DNA of 64,000 nt from Bacteroidaceae bacterium (GCA_030843315.1 JAUUPT010000001.1:62001-126000), one strand, 5' to 3'. Positions 34,144 to 43,566 are shown, numbered from the stretch's first letter. Numbers and translations: made by a program. The notes: generated by a model from the letters alone, not told the origin.

Positions 34144-36201
34144 TTATTCTCTTGTATTGGGGAAAGCCGATACCCTGAGTCTTGCTGCTCCCATCGGTAT
34201 CAGTGTGATTTCTTCTTTTTCGCCTTTCGGTGCGTCGGCTTCGGGGAGCTCGCTGCACAGGCCGTATGAGTCGATAGTCCATGAAGGTATCTTCCGTCCG
34301 ACAGCCTTTACCTCGATCGGTGCGCTGGCTACGGTGAAGGGGAAGTTATCGGCGGGCCATGCCTTGTGCACCACCTGGAAGTTCTTCAACGGATCGTTCT
34401 TGTCCAGCACCAGGGCATAGTTCCAGGGCGACTTGGCATAGATTTCATACGTGGGCCACTGGCTTGCGTCGGCACCTTCCTGCCATTTGGAGTCGCCGAT
34501 GGCGGTTTCCTTGCTGTCCTTCTGCACGTAGTCTTCGTCTATCTTCAGCGATAGGGTCAGCGGACCGTAATCCACGCTTACGCTGTTCTTGTTCACCTGC
34601 CAGGTGCGCATAGACAACTGCATGGGCAGACGGATTTCTATCCGGTCGTTGTCCTTCCATTCGCGACGGATGCAGGCATACTTGCCGGCTTCGGGGTTGG
34701 AAGCTACTTCTTTTCCATTAATAAGGATGGTAGCGTTCTCCGTCCACGACGGTATTCTCAGGTAGAAGGGGAAGGCGGTGGGCTTCGGTGTATTCACGGT
34801 GAAGCGGATGCTTTCCTCGAAGGGGTAGTTCGTTTCTTCGTGCAGGGTGATTTCGTTGCCTGCGTTTCCTACTTTCACCGTTGCGTTGCAGGCGGCGTAG
34901 AGGGCGGCGGCTACTCCGTTGTCGGGGGTGGCAAGTATCAGATGCTCGGCATAGTAGGGCCAGCCCTGTGCATGGTTGTGCTGGCAGCAACGGCTGCTGA
35001 AGGGGTTCATTGCCAGGAAGGGGCCGCGGTTGTCGATGCCCGGATGATGGTTCTGTGCATCGCTGACGGTCTGGTTGGGCGAAGTGATGTAGCGCAGTGC
35101 TTTGAAGTCCGGCATCACGGCGGCGGGATAAGTATTGAATGCTACGTCCTCGCAGTTCTCTGCCCATGAGGGGTCGCCGGTCATGCAGAGCAGCAGTTCG
35201 TCCGAAGCCATCTGCTCTACCATTCCGCAAGTCTCTACTCCCTGGCGCGGGTCGATGAATCCCATGCGGGCGTTCTCGTCGGCTCCGAACATACCGCCGG
35301 GAACTTGCCCGAAGGTGCGGCGAATCAGGTGCTGTACATTATAGGTAGCGTTCAGCATAGCAGAGTCTCCGGTCAGCATGTAGTAGGTGGCGGGTTCGCG
35401 GAAGCATTGGGCTATGTTCACGTTGTGCCAGTTGGGTAGCCAGGAAGGGCGTGTCCAGTCCGCTGTGTTGCGGTGTATCTTCTTGGCAAGTTCCAGCAGG
35501 AAGTCGTCGCCGGTGCGGTTGTAGAGCCAGTACACGCTCAACAGGTTGTCGCCGCCGCGGCTGTTCTCCCAGTAGTCTTCCAGGAATTGTTCGTCGGGCA
35601 CGGTCAACTGCCATTTAAAGTAGTTGGTCATCAGGTTGATGACGCGCGGGTCGTTGGAGTGCTCGTAATAAGATTGCAGGCACCACAGCATAATCATCTG
35701 CGCCCAGAGTTCGCGCTTTCCGTTCCGTTCGTTCACGGGGCCAAAGTATCCGTCGGGCTGCTGGCTGGCAAAGGCGCCTTCAATCCATACTTTGGCTTCG
35801 TCTATCATTTGGGGGTCGTTCAGTATATAGGCAAGGTTGCCGTAGCCTTTCAGCCAGTAGGGCACTTCTTCCCAGCCGTGGTCGCCGCCGGTGGTGAGCC
35901 AGGCGTTGTTGTCTTTGGCAAGCCAGGCACTGATTTCGTTCAGGTGTCCGGTCAGTCCGTCTTTTTGCAGTTCGAGGTACTTCTTGAGCCATCCTTCGGG
36001 TTGGATGCTTCCTACCGGGAGCTTCAGGAAGTTCATAGGTTTCAGCGGTTGGCGGTTTCCTACATAACTGGTATTGGTTTGTGTGCAATCGGGGCGATTG
36101 ACGATGGTTACTTCCGACGATAGTCGGTCGGTGGTACAGGAGGCTGCCAGTATTCCGGTGGTAAACAGGACGCCGGCCAGCCTTACTTTCAAGTTTTTCA
36201 T
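34144..36201 (-). CDS. GH127-like (DUF1680) beta-L-arabinofuranosidase-type lipoprotein
   Basis: The 685-residue lipoprotein has a signal ending in ILAASC (Cys22). Its barrel carries the zinc/catalytic set of GH127: Glu323 and Cys325 (GVETCGM) and Cys405-Cys406 (SSRCCQHNHAQG). That is the spacing seen in Bifidobacterium HypBA1 (Glu338, Cys340, Cys417, Cys418). Cys405 would be the nucleophile. GH127 and related families release furanosidic sugars, mainly beta-L-arabinofuranose, though some DUF1680 groups act on other sugars. It is first in its operon, and its promoter has a weak copy of the PUL box. It probably removes side chains from the polymer. Confidence 0.85.
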   Translation of the reverse strand: MKNLKVRLAGVLFTTGILAASCTTDRLSSEVTIVNRPDCTQTNTSYVGNRQPLKPMNFLKLPVGSIQPEGWLKKYLELQKDGLTGHLNEISAWLAKDNNAWLTTGGDHGWEEVPYWLKGYGNLAYILNDPQMIDEAKVWIEGAFASQQPDGYFGPVNERNGKRELWAQMIMLWCLQSYYEHSNDPRVINLMTNYFKWQLTVPDEQFLEDYWENSRGGDNLLSVYWLYNRTGDDFLLELAKKIHRNTADWTRPSWLPNWHNVNIAQCFREPATYYMLTGDSAMLNATYNVQHLIRRTFGQVPGGMFGADENARMGFIDPRQGVETCGMVEQMASDELLLCMTGDPSWAENCEDVAFNTYPAAVMPDFKALRYITSPNQTVSDAQNHHPGIDNRGPFLAMNPFSSRCCQHNHAQGWPYYAEHLILATPDNGVAAALYAACNATVKVGNAGNEITLHEETNYPFEESIRFTVNTPKPTAFPFYLRIPSWTENATILINGKEVASNPEAGKYACIRREWKDNDRIEIRLPMQLSMRTWQVNKNSVSVDYGPLTLSLKIDEDYVQKDSKETAIGDSKWQEGADASQWPTYEIYAKSPWNYALVLDKNDPLKNFQVVHKAWPADNFPFTVASAPIEVKAVGRKIPSWTIDSYGLCSELPEADAPKGEKEEITLIPMGAARLRVSAFPNTRE

Positions 36202-36266
36202 CTGTTGAAGTGTTTTTACGATGGTTACTATTAGATAGTCCGCAATCTTTACTTATTGGGACACCA

Positions 36267-36325
36267 CAAAGTTGGCGAATTTCAGAAAGATAAGCGTAAC
36301 ACATACCATTCAATAAATAGCAATT
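36267..36325 (-). promoter_or_regulatory. Candidate promoter and PUL box for the GH127 operon
   Basis: On the minus strand, the box-like TTTATTGAA ends at 36309, nine bases before a -33 position (TTAC, 36296-36299), and CAACTTTG at 36267-36274 fits -7 with a 21-base gap. Only the 3' nine bases of the 17-base box are perfect (10 of 17 in all), so this copy is tentative. Confidence 0.35.
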
Positions 36326-36380
36326 GCTAACCAATTGCCCCTTAATTCCCTGCTTCAAACAGCCTTGAACCTAAAAAAGA

Positions 36381-36443
36381 GCAGATTCTTTCGTTTCTTG
36401 AATCAATATTACTCTTATGTCTGATAAAAAAGTTCTTTCTTTG
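36381..36443 (+). promoter_or_regulatory. Promoter and PUL box for the GH43-GH2 operon
   Basis: TTCTTTCGTTTCTTGAA at 36386-36402 matches the GH38/SusC box TTCTTTTGTTTATTGAA at 15 of 17 positions; extending to 36381 gives 19 of 22. It is eight bases before the -33 position, and TTTCTTTG at 36436-36443 fits -7. The -33 itself lacks TTTG, consistent with activator dependence. Confidence 0.55.
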
Positions 36444-36465
36444 TAGCATCTTAAAACATCGAACT

Positions 36466-37557
36466 ATGAGAACATGCATTCTATTGATCACATTATTCCT
36501 CTTCTTCTCTTGCGGAAACAAGGGCAGCAAGAACGCAGATGCGGAAGCGAAGCGAGACACTTATGTGAATCCTCTGTTTTCAGAAGGAACGGACCCCAGT
36601 GCTGTTTTCCATAACGGCACCTATTATTATACGCATGGCACGGAAGTCATGATTATGCTTTGGGCCACGCCGGACATCACCGACATGGAGCATGCCGAAT
36701 GCAAGGTGGTGTGGAAACCCGAAGACCCTTCTATGGCATCCCATCTGTGGGCGCCCGAGATACACTATATAGATAATAAGTGGTATATATACTATGCTGC
36801 CGACGACGGCAACACGGACAATCACCAACTGTATGTACTGGAAAATACCTCTCCCGACCCGATGAAGGGGGAGTTCAAGCTGAAAGGCAGCATCATGACC
36901 AACCCCGAATGGAACTGGGGCATACAAGCCACCACCTTCGAGCACCGCGGAGAACGCTATTTGCTGTGGTCGGGCTGGCCCAAGCGCCGGAGCAATGCCG
37001 AAACCCAGTGCATCTACATTGCCCGGATGAAAGATCCCTGGACGCTGGACACCCCGCGCGTGATGATCTCGAAGCCGGAATACGAATGGGAACGCCAGTG
37101 GGTAAACCCCGACGGCACCCGCACCGCCTATCCCATCTATGTGAACGAAGGCCCGCAGTATTTCCACTCCAAAGACAATAAGAAAGTAATCGTATATTAT
37201 GCAGCCAGCGGCTCATGGTCGCCCTACTACTGCCTGGGAATGCTTACCGCCGATGCCGACAGCGATTTACTCGACCCCGCATCGTGGACCAAACATCCCA
37301 CTCCGGTATTCGGGCAGTCGCCGGAGAAAGAAGTCTACGGCCCGGGCGGTGTTTCCTTCATTCCTTCACCCGACGGCACGGAGTGGTATATGCTCTATCA
37401 TGCCCGACGGGTGACGAACGGCGACACCGGCAGTCCCGAAACCCGTTCGATACGATTGCAGAAGATAGGCTGGGATGCGGAAGGAATGCCGGACTTGGGA
37501 ACGCCGGTTGCGCTGGACGTCCCCTTGCCCAAACCATCGGGAACGCCGGTGAAATAA
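36466..37557 (+). CDS. GH43 glycosidase lipoprotein with altered pKa-modulator site
   Basis: The 363-residue lipoprotein (lipobox FLFFSC, Cys16) has a five-bladed propeller of the GH43 type. The base is Asp43 in EGTDPSAVF and the acid Glu228 in VNEGPQYF. The site that modulates pKa, normally Asp in WGIDGTVFEH-like segments, reads WGIQATTFEH (Gln154). Enzymes of this family release alpha-L-arabinofuranose, beta-xylose or, in some subfamilies, beta-galactofuranose. The subfamily cannot be settled here. It leads a two-gene operon with GH2, is divergent from the GH127 operon, and has a good copy of the PUL box. Confidence 0.8.
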   Translation: MRTCILLITLFLFFSCGNKGSKNADAEAKRDTYVNPLFSEGTDPSAVFHNGTYYYTHGTEVMIMLWATPDITDMEHAECKVVWKPEDPSMASHLWAPEIHYIDNKWYIYYAADDGNTDNHQLYVLENTSPDPMKGEFKLKGSIMTNPEWNWGIQATTFEHRGERYLLWSGWPKRRSNAETQCIYIARMKDPWTLDTPRVMISKPEYEWERQWVNPDGTRTAYPIYVNEGPQYFHSKDNKKVIVYYAASGSWSPYYCLGMLTADADSDLLDPASWTKHPTPVFGQSPEKEVYGPGGVSFIPSPDGTEWYMLYHARRVTNGDTGSPETRSIRLQKIGWDAEGMPDLGTPVALDVPLPKPSGTPVK

Positions 37558-37586
37558 GTAAGTTTATCAGGAAATGTCTTTAGACA

Positions 37587-37608
37587 GACAAGTGGAAATC
37601 CACCTGTC
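37587..37608 (+). other. Hairpin between GH43 and GH2
   Basis: GACAAGTGGA (37587-37596) pairs with TCCACCTGTC (37599-37608) with one mismatch. No U-run follows, so it may be an mRNA processing or stability element inside the operon. Confidence 0.4.
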
Positions 37609-37656
37609 AGGGAGATTATATGCCTTTATCAAACAATTTAATATAAAGTTAATACA

Positions 37657-39471
37657 ATGAAGAAGAGTATTTTAGTTACAGTTTTAGCCGCCGCACTGGG
37701 CATCTCGGCACAGGCGCAGTGGCATCCGGCGGGCGACAAAATCAAAACCGCGTGGGCGGAACAAGTGAACCCCGGGAATGTACTTCCCGAGTATCCGCGT
37801 CCCGTGATGGAGCGCGGCGAGTGGAAGAACCTGAATGGCTTGTGGAACTATGCCATCACCGAGCGAGGCGCAGCGCCCTCTGCCTACGAAGGTCAGATAT
37901 TGGTTCCGTTTGCCGTAGAATCGAGCCTTTCGGGAGTAGGCAAGACGTGCGGGCCCAACAAGGAACTCTGGTACCAGCGCACCTTCTCCGTGCCCTCTGC
38001 CTGGCGCGGCAAGCGGGTGATGCTGAACTTCGGTGCAGTGGACTGGAAAGCAGATGTATGGGTGAACGACGTAAAGGTGGGCGAGCACACCGGCGGATAT
38101 ACCCCTTTCTCGCTCGACATCACAGCTGCCCTTGCCGCCAAAGGCGATAACCAACTGGTAGTAAAGGTATGGGACCCCACCGACCGCGGCCCTCAGCCGC
38201 GCGGCAAGCAGGTGAATCGTCCCGAAGGCATCTGGTACACCGCCGTGTCCGGCATCTGGCAAACCGTATGGATGGAGCCGGTAGCCGATAGCCATATCAC
38301 CAGTCTCCGCACCACGCCGGACATCGACCACAACCGGCTGACGGTAGACGTCTCCACCAGCACCTGCTGCCCCCAGGGCGTAGTCGAAGTGAAAGTATTC
38401 GACGGCAAGCAGCTCGTGGCCACCGGCAAGGGACTGAACGGACAGACCATCGACATCCGTATGCCTGCCGATGCCAAGCTATGGAGTCCGGCTTCTCCCT
38501 TCCTCTACTCTATGGAAGTAGTGCTGAAGGAGAACGGCCGGGTGACCGACAAGATAGACAGCTATACTGCCATGCGCAAGTACTCCACCCGTCGCGACGC
38601 CGACGGCATCGTGCGTCTGCAACTGAACAACCAAGACATCTTCCAGTTCGGCCCTCTGGACCAGGGTTGGTGGCCCGACGGACTCTACACCGCTCCCACG
38701 GACGAGGCGCTGGCGTATGACGTACAAAAGACCAAAGACTTCGGCTTCAATATGATTCGCAAGCACGTCAAGGTGGAACCGGCGCGCTGGTACACCCATT
38801 GCGACCAGATAGGCATGATTGTGTGGCAAGATATGCCGAGCGGCGACCGCGAACCGGAATGGCAGATGTACAACTACTTCACCGGCAGCGAACTGAACCG
38901 TTCGGAAGAGTCGGAATACCACTACCGCAAGGAGTGGAAAGAGATTATGGACTGCCTGTACAACTACCCGTGCATCGGCGTGTGGATTCCCTTCAACGAA
39001 CGTTGGGGACAGTTCAAGACCGAAGAAATTGTGGCATGGACCAAGAAGCACGACCCGAGCCGCCTGGTGAACCCTGCCAGCGGTGGCAATCACTTCCCTT
39101 GCGGCGACATACTGGACTTGCACCACTATCCCAATCCGTCGCTCGACTTCTACGATGCAGGCCGTGCCACGGTGCTGGGCGAGTATGGCGGCATAGGCAT
39201 GGCGCTCGAAGGCCACCTGTGGGAGCCTAACCATAACTGGGGATATGTGAAGTTCAACACTCCCGAAGAAGTGACCAAGGAGTATGTGGACTATGCCAAC
39301 CAGCTCTACCGCCTTATTCCGCGCGGTTTCTCGGCTGCCGTCTACACCCAGACCACGGACGTGGAGATGGAAGTGAACGGACTGATGACCTACGACCGCA
39401 AGGTAATCAAGGTAAATGAAGAGAAGGTAAAAGCTATCAATACGCAGATTTGTAACTCGTTGAAGAAATAA
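37657..39471 (+). CDS. GH2 beta-glycosidase, secreted
   Basis: The 604-residue protein has a signal peptide (VLAAALGISAQA) and GH2 sandwich, immunoglobulin-like and barrel domains. The acid/base is Glu448 in PFNERWGQ and the nucleophile Glu509 in VLGEYGG; the C-terminus has VNGLMTYDRKVIK instead of an NxK uronate motif. It is about the same size as the GH2 at 32339 but differs in the active-site loops (GPLDQGWWPDG, QDMPSGDREPEW). A beta-galactosidase or related exo-enzyme is the general expectation; galactofuranosidase activity has been described for some GH2 members, so the sugar is open. It is 99 bases after GH43 and shares its promoter. A strong terminator follows at 39538. Confidence 0.85.
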   Translation: MKKSILVTVLAAALGISAQAQWHPAGDKIKTAWAEQVNPGNVLPEYPRPVMERGEWKNLNGLWNYAITERGAAPSAYEGQILVPFAVESSLSGVGKTCGPNKELWYQRTFSVPSAWRGKRVMLNFGAVDWKADVWVNDVKVGEHTGGYTPFSLDITAALAAKGDNQLVVKVWDPTDRGPQPRGKQVNRPEGIWYTAVSGIWQTVWMEPVADSHITSLRTTPDIDHNRLTVDVSTSTCCPQGVVEVKVFDGKQLVATGKGLNGQTIDIRMPADAKLWSPASPFLYSMEVVLKENGRVTDKIDSYTAMRKYSTRRDADGIVRLQLNNQDIFQFGPLDQGWWPDGLYTAPTDEALAYDVQKTKDFGFNMIRKHVKVEPARWYTHCDQIGMIVWQDMPSGDREPEWQMYNYFTGSELNRSEESEYHYRKEWKEIMDCLYNYPCIGVWIPFNERWGQFKTEEIVAWTKKHDPSRLVNPASGGNHFPCGDILDLHHYPNPSLDFYDAGRATVLGEYGGIGMALEGHLWEPNHNWGYVKFNTPEEVTKEYVDYANQLYRLIPRGFSAAVYTQTTDVEMEVNGLMTYDRKVIKVNEEKVKAINTQICNSLKK

Positions 39472-39537
39472 TAGGTATCGGTAAAAGGTAAGTTTTCAGA
39501 TGAACCGTTGTTGCAGGATAACGATGTAAGTAAGGGA

Positions 39538-39569
39538 GATGTGTCGCGCAAGCGGCACATCTTTTTTTT
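39538..39569 (+). terminator. Intrinsic terminator of the GH43-GH2 operon
   Basis: GATGTGTCGC pairs with GCGGCACATC (one wobble) around GCAA, followed by eight T. Confidence 0.9.
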
Positions 39570-39601
39570 ATCTCACGTCTATCCGTGTGGTGCCAACAGG
39601 C

Positions 39602-39756
39602 GGCACTCTCAGTTTCAACGTTTGGAACCGACAGTTTCGACGGTTGGCACTCTCAGTTTCATTATAGCAAACTCCTGGTTTCATTAAATGAAACTCCCAG
39701 TTCCAACGTATGAAACTGGGAGTGCCAATATAGGGAACCGATTGAAACTCGGTTTT
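39602..39756. repeat. Cluster of short direct and inverted repeats between convergent genes
   Basis: GGCACTCTCAGTTTCA occurs at 39602-39617 and 39646-39661, and in inverted form (one mismatch) at 39711-39726. Between them are half-copies such as AAACTCCTGGTTTC and AAACTCCCAGTTCC and the palindrome GTTTCATTAAATGAAAC. The cluster lies between the convergent GH2 and GH38 genes. No ORF is present. Confidence 0.8.
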
Positions 39757-39768
39757 ATGAGCAAGTGA

Positions 39769-42700
39769 TTAGTATATTTCCAGCTCGTAGATGCGGGTGT
39801 CCCTGCCGCCAACACTCTGTGTGGGGCGGGTTACCAGCAGGCGCAGGTAGCGCACGGGGGCTTCGGTATTCAGCGGGCGGGCGATGATGTTGGCATGATT
39901 GCCGTCTATCAGGTCGAGGGTGGTCCACTCATCGTTGGCGTCGGCCTTGCCTTGCAGGAAGCAGGCGTTGGTGATGTACGAGTGGTCTTCCTGTCCGGCA
40001 TTCACCATCTTCCAGCCTTTGAGGGCTCGCGCTTCTCCCAGGTCAAAGTCCACGTAGTTGGGAGTTTGCGAAACGTCACACCATTTGGTGTCCGTGTCGC
40101 CGTCTATCATGAATTCGGGTTTTTCCTCGGCGTTGGTGAAGCCGGAGTAGCCTGTGATGCGGGCACCCTTCAGCAGATTCTCTCCTGTGATGGTCTGGCT
40201 GCCGGCAGCGGAAGCGGCGTTGCCACGGTTGGCAGTGCGGAACAGTGTAGAGGCGGGTGTAGCGGCAGGCTCGGCTTCCTGCGTCAGCGTGGCGGCAAAC
40301 AATACCACTTTTTCGTTGCGTGGCAGGATGACGGTGGTAGCTCCCTTGGGAATGTCCATGCCGAACTTGAACATATAGGTGAATTCATACGCATGGTCAC
40401 CATCCGGTGCGTGGCGGTGGGTACCTACGTATGCTATTTCGGCTTCTTTCAGATAACCTTCCGTATGTCCTTTATGTCCCCATTGGCCGATGAAGCCGGT
40501 GTAGGACGGCACGACGAACGTAGCCGTCTGCTTGCCTGCGCGGAATTCGGCGGTGTTGTCGCCTTCGGTGGAGGCGGTGAGGAAGTAGAGGCGGTTGTAT
40601 CCGGCGGGCAGTTGCAGGGTGTCTCCCTTGCAGGTCATTCCGTTGGCTATCTCTTTCTCGCCCAGGCGGAAGACTACGCGGTCGGTGGTCAGCTCGGAGG
40701 GCAGCAGCTCGGCGGCAAAGGAATAGCCCGATTCAAAGTCGCCCTCGCCGCGGAACGCGTTGTATGAGGCGCACTTGCGGTCGAAGCGAAGGGGCAGCAC
40801 GGTTTGCTTCAGCTCGTCGGCAGCATAGCCGGACGGCGCGAGGCGTACCTTGAAGGTCTTTACGGAGTAGGGGGCGATGCTTACTTGCAGCTGGTTGCCG
40901 TTGAAGCGGGCGTTGCCGATGGTCTTTTCCGTACCGTTTGCTTCGGTGGCGGCAAGGATGTTTCCGGCAAAGGTGAGGGTGGCGGTTTGTGCCTTCTCGC
41001 CTTCGGTTTCGTAGACGCGTACTACGTATTCGTCCGATTCTTCCGCTTTCTTCAGTGCTTTAATCAGCACGTTGCGGTTGCTCGATGAGGCGAATGAGAA
41101 GCTGCGTCCGGCTGTGCCGCGGTGCTTGGCGGTGCGAAAGGCTTTCAGACGCTGGTTCAGCATCTCGGCTTTCTCCACGGTGGCGGGCTTGTTCAGCGCT
41201 CCCCGGTGGGGCACCAGGCTGTAGGTGAAGGTGTGGAAACCGAAGTCCTGACGGTTCTGGTACGTATAGTTGTTGCGCGTGGCGGGCGTGTGGAGCAGGG
41301 TGAGGCGCAGGGTGTTGTCATTGGGCTTGTCCCAGCCGTACTTGCTGTCGTTCATCACGGATACGCCGTAGCTGCCGTCGCGGTCGGTGAGGTCGGCCCA
41401 CTGTTGTGCATATACTTCGTAGGCGGTCAGGGTGTTGTTGGGGCGTTGCACGCTGCCTATGCCCAGGTCGTAAGTGGCGTTCTCGTTGGCAATGCTTAGC
41501 GGGAACTCGGCTTTCAGCAGGGTGTTGGTCGATTGCCAGTCCACTTCGTTGTAGAAGTCGATGCGCTCTGCACGGCTGCCTTCGTAGAGGCGGATGTATT
41601 GGCGGAAGACGGATTCACCGTAACGCTTCTCTACGCAAAGCGTCTTGCGCAGGTCGCCGTTCTCTACCAGCGTCACTTTCACGTCGTCGGTGATGGACAC
41701 CGGTTCGCGGTCGGTGGTCTCTTTCATTATCTCCCACGCGGGCCAGTTATAGGATTCGTTCTTGGTGAAGAGAGCCAGGCGGATGGCTTTGCCTGCTTTC
41801 ACCAGTTCCTTGCCTGCCTGCTTGTCCGTCAGGGAAGTGATGTCGCCGTTCCCGTCCAGGGTCAGCTTGTAGAGGGAGTTCTCCAGGGTGCGGGCGCTGA
41901 CGGGTGTCTGCTCTGCGGCGCTCCCGGAAGTGCGGATATCATAAACGGAATATCCCGTTGCCGGAACGGTGGCGTCTATCAGTATCCGGGCTTTTCCGTC
42001 CCGGTAGCCTGCGATTTGTGCGGCTGCCTTCTTGCCGTCGGCATCGTAGGCGGTGACGCTTTTCGGAGCTTTCGGCAGGTCTATTTCTACTTCGGCAATG
42101 TCCGATACGGGGAATCCCAGTGCATTATACAGTATGACGGGGATGCCGCTTACGCGTGTGTCCAGTGCCCGAGCCACTCCGTCCACCGAGGCGGTGAGTA
42201 CGCCGGAGAACTGCTTCAGGGAAATCAGTTCGTCGTTCCAGGAGAACTCGTAGGCGCGCGGAATGCTGGTACCCGTCAGGTCGTCGTGGAACTGATGGAA
42301 GATGAAGCGCTTCCAGGCTTCGTTGAGCGTATGGGCGGGGTAGGCGGCGCGGTTCATCCATTCGGCGGCTACGGCAGCCCGTTCGGCGGCATCGCCCAGG
42401 TTTTCGTTCTGGCGGTTGTAGAGCTTCATGGCGGCTTCAGAGGTGTAGCAGCCTGTTCCGTGAACATCCATCAGCAACTCGCCGTCGAAGACGGGCAGTT
42501 CGGGATGGCTGTTATAAGGAAGGTAGTCTTTGAACAGTTGGTCGCTGGTGGCGCTGATAATCTCTACCGGGCCATTGCCTTTCAAGCCTTTCTCTACCGA
42601 GCGTACGGAGCCGATGGTGGGTGAGCCGCCTATGTCTCCCGTACCATAATAGCGGTAAACGGTGTTGAGCGGCGTGCGTCCCGCAAGGTTTTCCAGTTCT

Positions 42701-43380
42701 TTGCTTTCCGACAGGTCTATGTCATTCCATCGCTTGCCATAGTCGTAGCCGTGTGCCAGCATGATGGTAGAACCGTCGACTCCTTTCCACAGGCCGATGG
42801 TGAAGGGGTGCTTGCTTTTGCCGTAGAACGGGTTGATGCGCCAGTCCAGCTTCTGCGAGGAGAACCCTATCAGTCCGCAATGGGCGGCAATCGTGGGGAG
42901 CGTCCAGCCGAATCCGAAGCAGTCCGGCAGGAAGATGTCCGTGCTTTCCACGCCGAATTCCTTGCGGTAATATTGCTGTCCCAGCATGATGTTGCGAATG
43001 AACGATTCGGTGGAAGGCACCAGTGCATCGGTGGCATCCCAGCTACTGCCGGAGATGTGCCAGCGGCCTTTCTTGATGAATTCTTTCATTTCCTCGTACT
43101 GGTCGGGATAATACTCCTTCATCCAAGCGTATTTTACTCCGCCCTCAAAGTTGAATACATAGTTGGGGTACTTCTTCAGCAAGAAAAGGTTCTGACTGAT
43201 GGTGTTCCATACGTACTCCTTGATGGTGGTTTGAATGTCCCAGTTCCACTGGGTGTCGAGATGTGCATCTGCCACCATATAGGCTTTCGCCTTCGGTTTA
43301 TCCGGTGCGGTGTCCTGGGCGTACGAAGCTCCCCCGGACAGCATGGCGGCAGATAACAACATTGCAATGTGTAATTTCAT
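39769..43380 (-). CDS. GH38 alpha-mannosidase with C-terminal F5/8 type C domain
   Basis: The 1203-residue protein has a signal peptide (LLSAAMLSGGASYA). The N-terminal GH38 barrel has zinc ligands His40 and Asp42 in VADAHLDTQWNW and nucleophile Asp153 in FLPDCFGFGW, so it should hydrolyse alpha-mannosides with retention. Family C-terminal beta-sandwich domains follow. The last 140 residues (from about TGYSGFTNAEEKPEFM to YELEIY) form a galactose-binding-like F5/8 C (discoidin) module that may bind the polymer. It is much longer than cytosolic GH38 enzymes. The single-gene unit is divergent from SusC, with which it shares the 27-bp inverted operator. Confidence 0.9.
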   Translation of the reverse strand: MKLHIAMLLSAAMLSGGASYAQDTAPDKPKAKAYMVADAHLDTQWNWDIQTTIKEYVWNTISQNLFLLKKYPNYVFNFEGGVKYAWMKEYYPDQYEEMKEFIKKGRWHISGSSWDATDALVPSTESFIRNIMLGQQYYRKEFGVESTDIFLPDCFGFGWTLPTIAAHCGLIGFSSQKLDWRINPFYGKSKHPFTIGLWKGVDGSTIMLAHGYDYGKRWNDIDLSESKELENLAGRTPLNTVYRYYGTGDIGGSPTIGSVRSVEKGLKGNGPVEIISATSDQLFKDYLPYNSHPELPVFDGELLMDVHGTGCYTSEAAMKLYNRQNENLGDAAERAAVAAEWMNRAAYPAHTLNEAWKRFIFHQFHDDLTGTSIPRAYEFSWNDELISLKQFSGVLTASVDGVARALDTRVSGIPVILYNALGFPVSDIAEVEIDLPKAPKSVTAYDADGKKAAAQIAGYRDGKARILIDATVPATGYSVYDIRTSGSAAEQTPVSARTLENSLYKLTLDGNGDITSLTDKQAGKELVKAGKAIRLALFTKNESYNWPAWEIMKETTDREPVSITDDVKVTLVENGDLRKTLCVEKRYGESVFRQYIRLYEGSRAERIDFYNEVDWQSTNTLLKAEFPLSIANENATYDLGIGSVQRPNNTLTAYEVYAQQWADLTDRDGSYGVSVMNDSKYGWDKPNDNTLRLTLLHTPATRNNYTYQNRQDFGFHTFTYSLVPHRGALNKPATVEKAEMLNQRLKAFRTAKHRGTAGRSFSFASSSNRNVLIKALKKAEESDEYVVRVYETEGEKAQTATLTFAGNILAATEANGTEKTIGNARFNGNQLQVSIAPYSVKTFKVRLAPSGYAADELKQTVLPLRFDRKCASYNAFRGEGDFESGYSFAAELLPSELTTDRVVFRLGEKEIANGMTCKGDTLQLPAGYNRLYFLTASTEGDNTAEFRAGKQTATFVVPSYTGFIGQWGHKGHTEGYLKEAEIAYVGTHRHAPDGDHAYEFTYMFKFGMDIPKGATTVILPRNEKVVLFAATLTQEAEPAATPASTLFRTANRGNAASAAGSQTITGENLLKGARITGYSGFTNAEEKPEFMIDGDTDTKWCDVSQTPNYVDFDLGEARALKGWKMVNAGQEDHSYITNACFLQGKADANDEWTTLDLIDGNHANIIARPLNTEAPVRYLRLLVTRPTQSVGGRDTRIYELEIY

Positions 43381-43421
43381 GTGCAGCTGTTTTGTTTGTT
43401 AATAAATTAGATTGTATGTTA

Positions 43422-43479
43422 CAAAGGTCACCAATTCATGGGTAAGTGTATGAAAGAATCTGTTCAATAAACAAAAGAA
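43422..43479 (-). promoter_or_regulatory. Promoter of the GH38 gene, with operator arm
   Basis: On the minus strand the 27-bp arm (43479 to 43453) ends at TTTC (43452-43455, -33); GACCTTTG at 43422-43429 is -7, with a 22-base gap. The leader is about 35 bases. Confidence 0.65.
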
Positions 43480-43566
43480 TCTGTTCAGATATGCCCGTGG
43501 GTTATCTGTGGCAGCCTTTTAATAAATGAAAAGATTAGTTTCTTTTGTTTATTGAACAGATTCTTT
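43453..43566. repeat. Perfect 27-bp inverted repeat between GH38 and SusC promoters
   Basis: Arms 43453-43479 and 43540-43566 are exact reverse complements; each arm read toward its gene begins TTCTTTTGTTTATTGAA and ends with CAGATTCTTT. AAAGAATCTGTTCA is also repeated directly at 43453 and 43474 (21 bp apart), giving three copies in all. It is the likely HTCS operator. Confidence 0.9.

Noticed and set aside
39602..39756. Possible CRISPR array
   Set aside because: The repeats are only 16 bp, partly inverted and unevenly spaced, and no cas gene is in the window.
41533..42624. 363-codon plus-strand frame within GH38
   Set aside because: It is antisense to a well-supported glycosidase and has no motif or start context.
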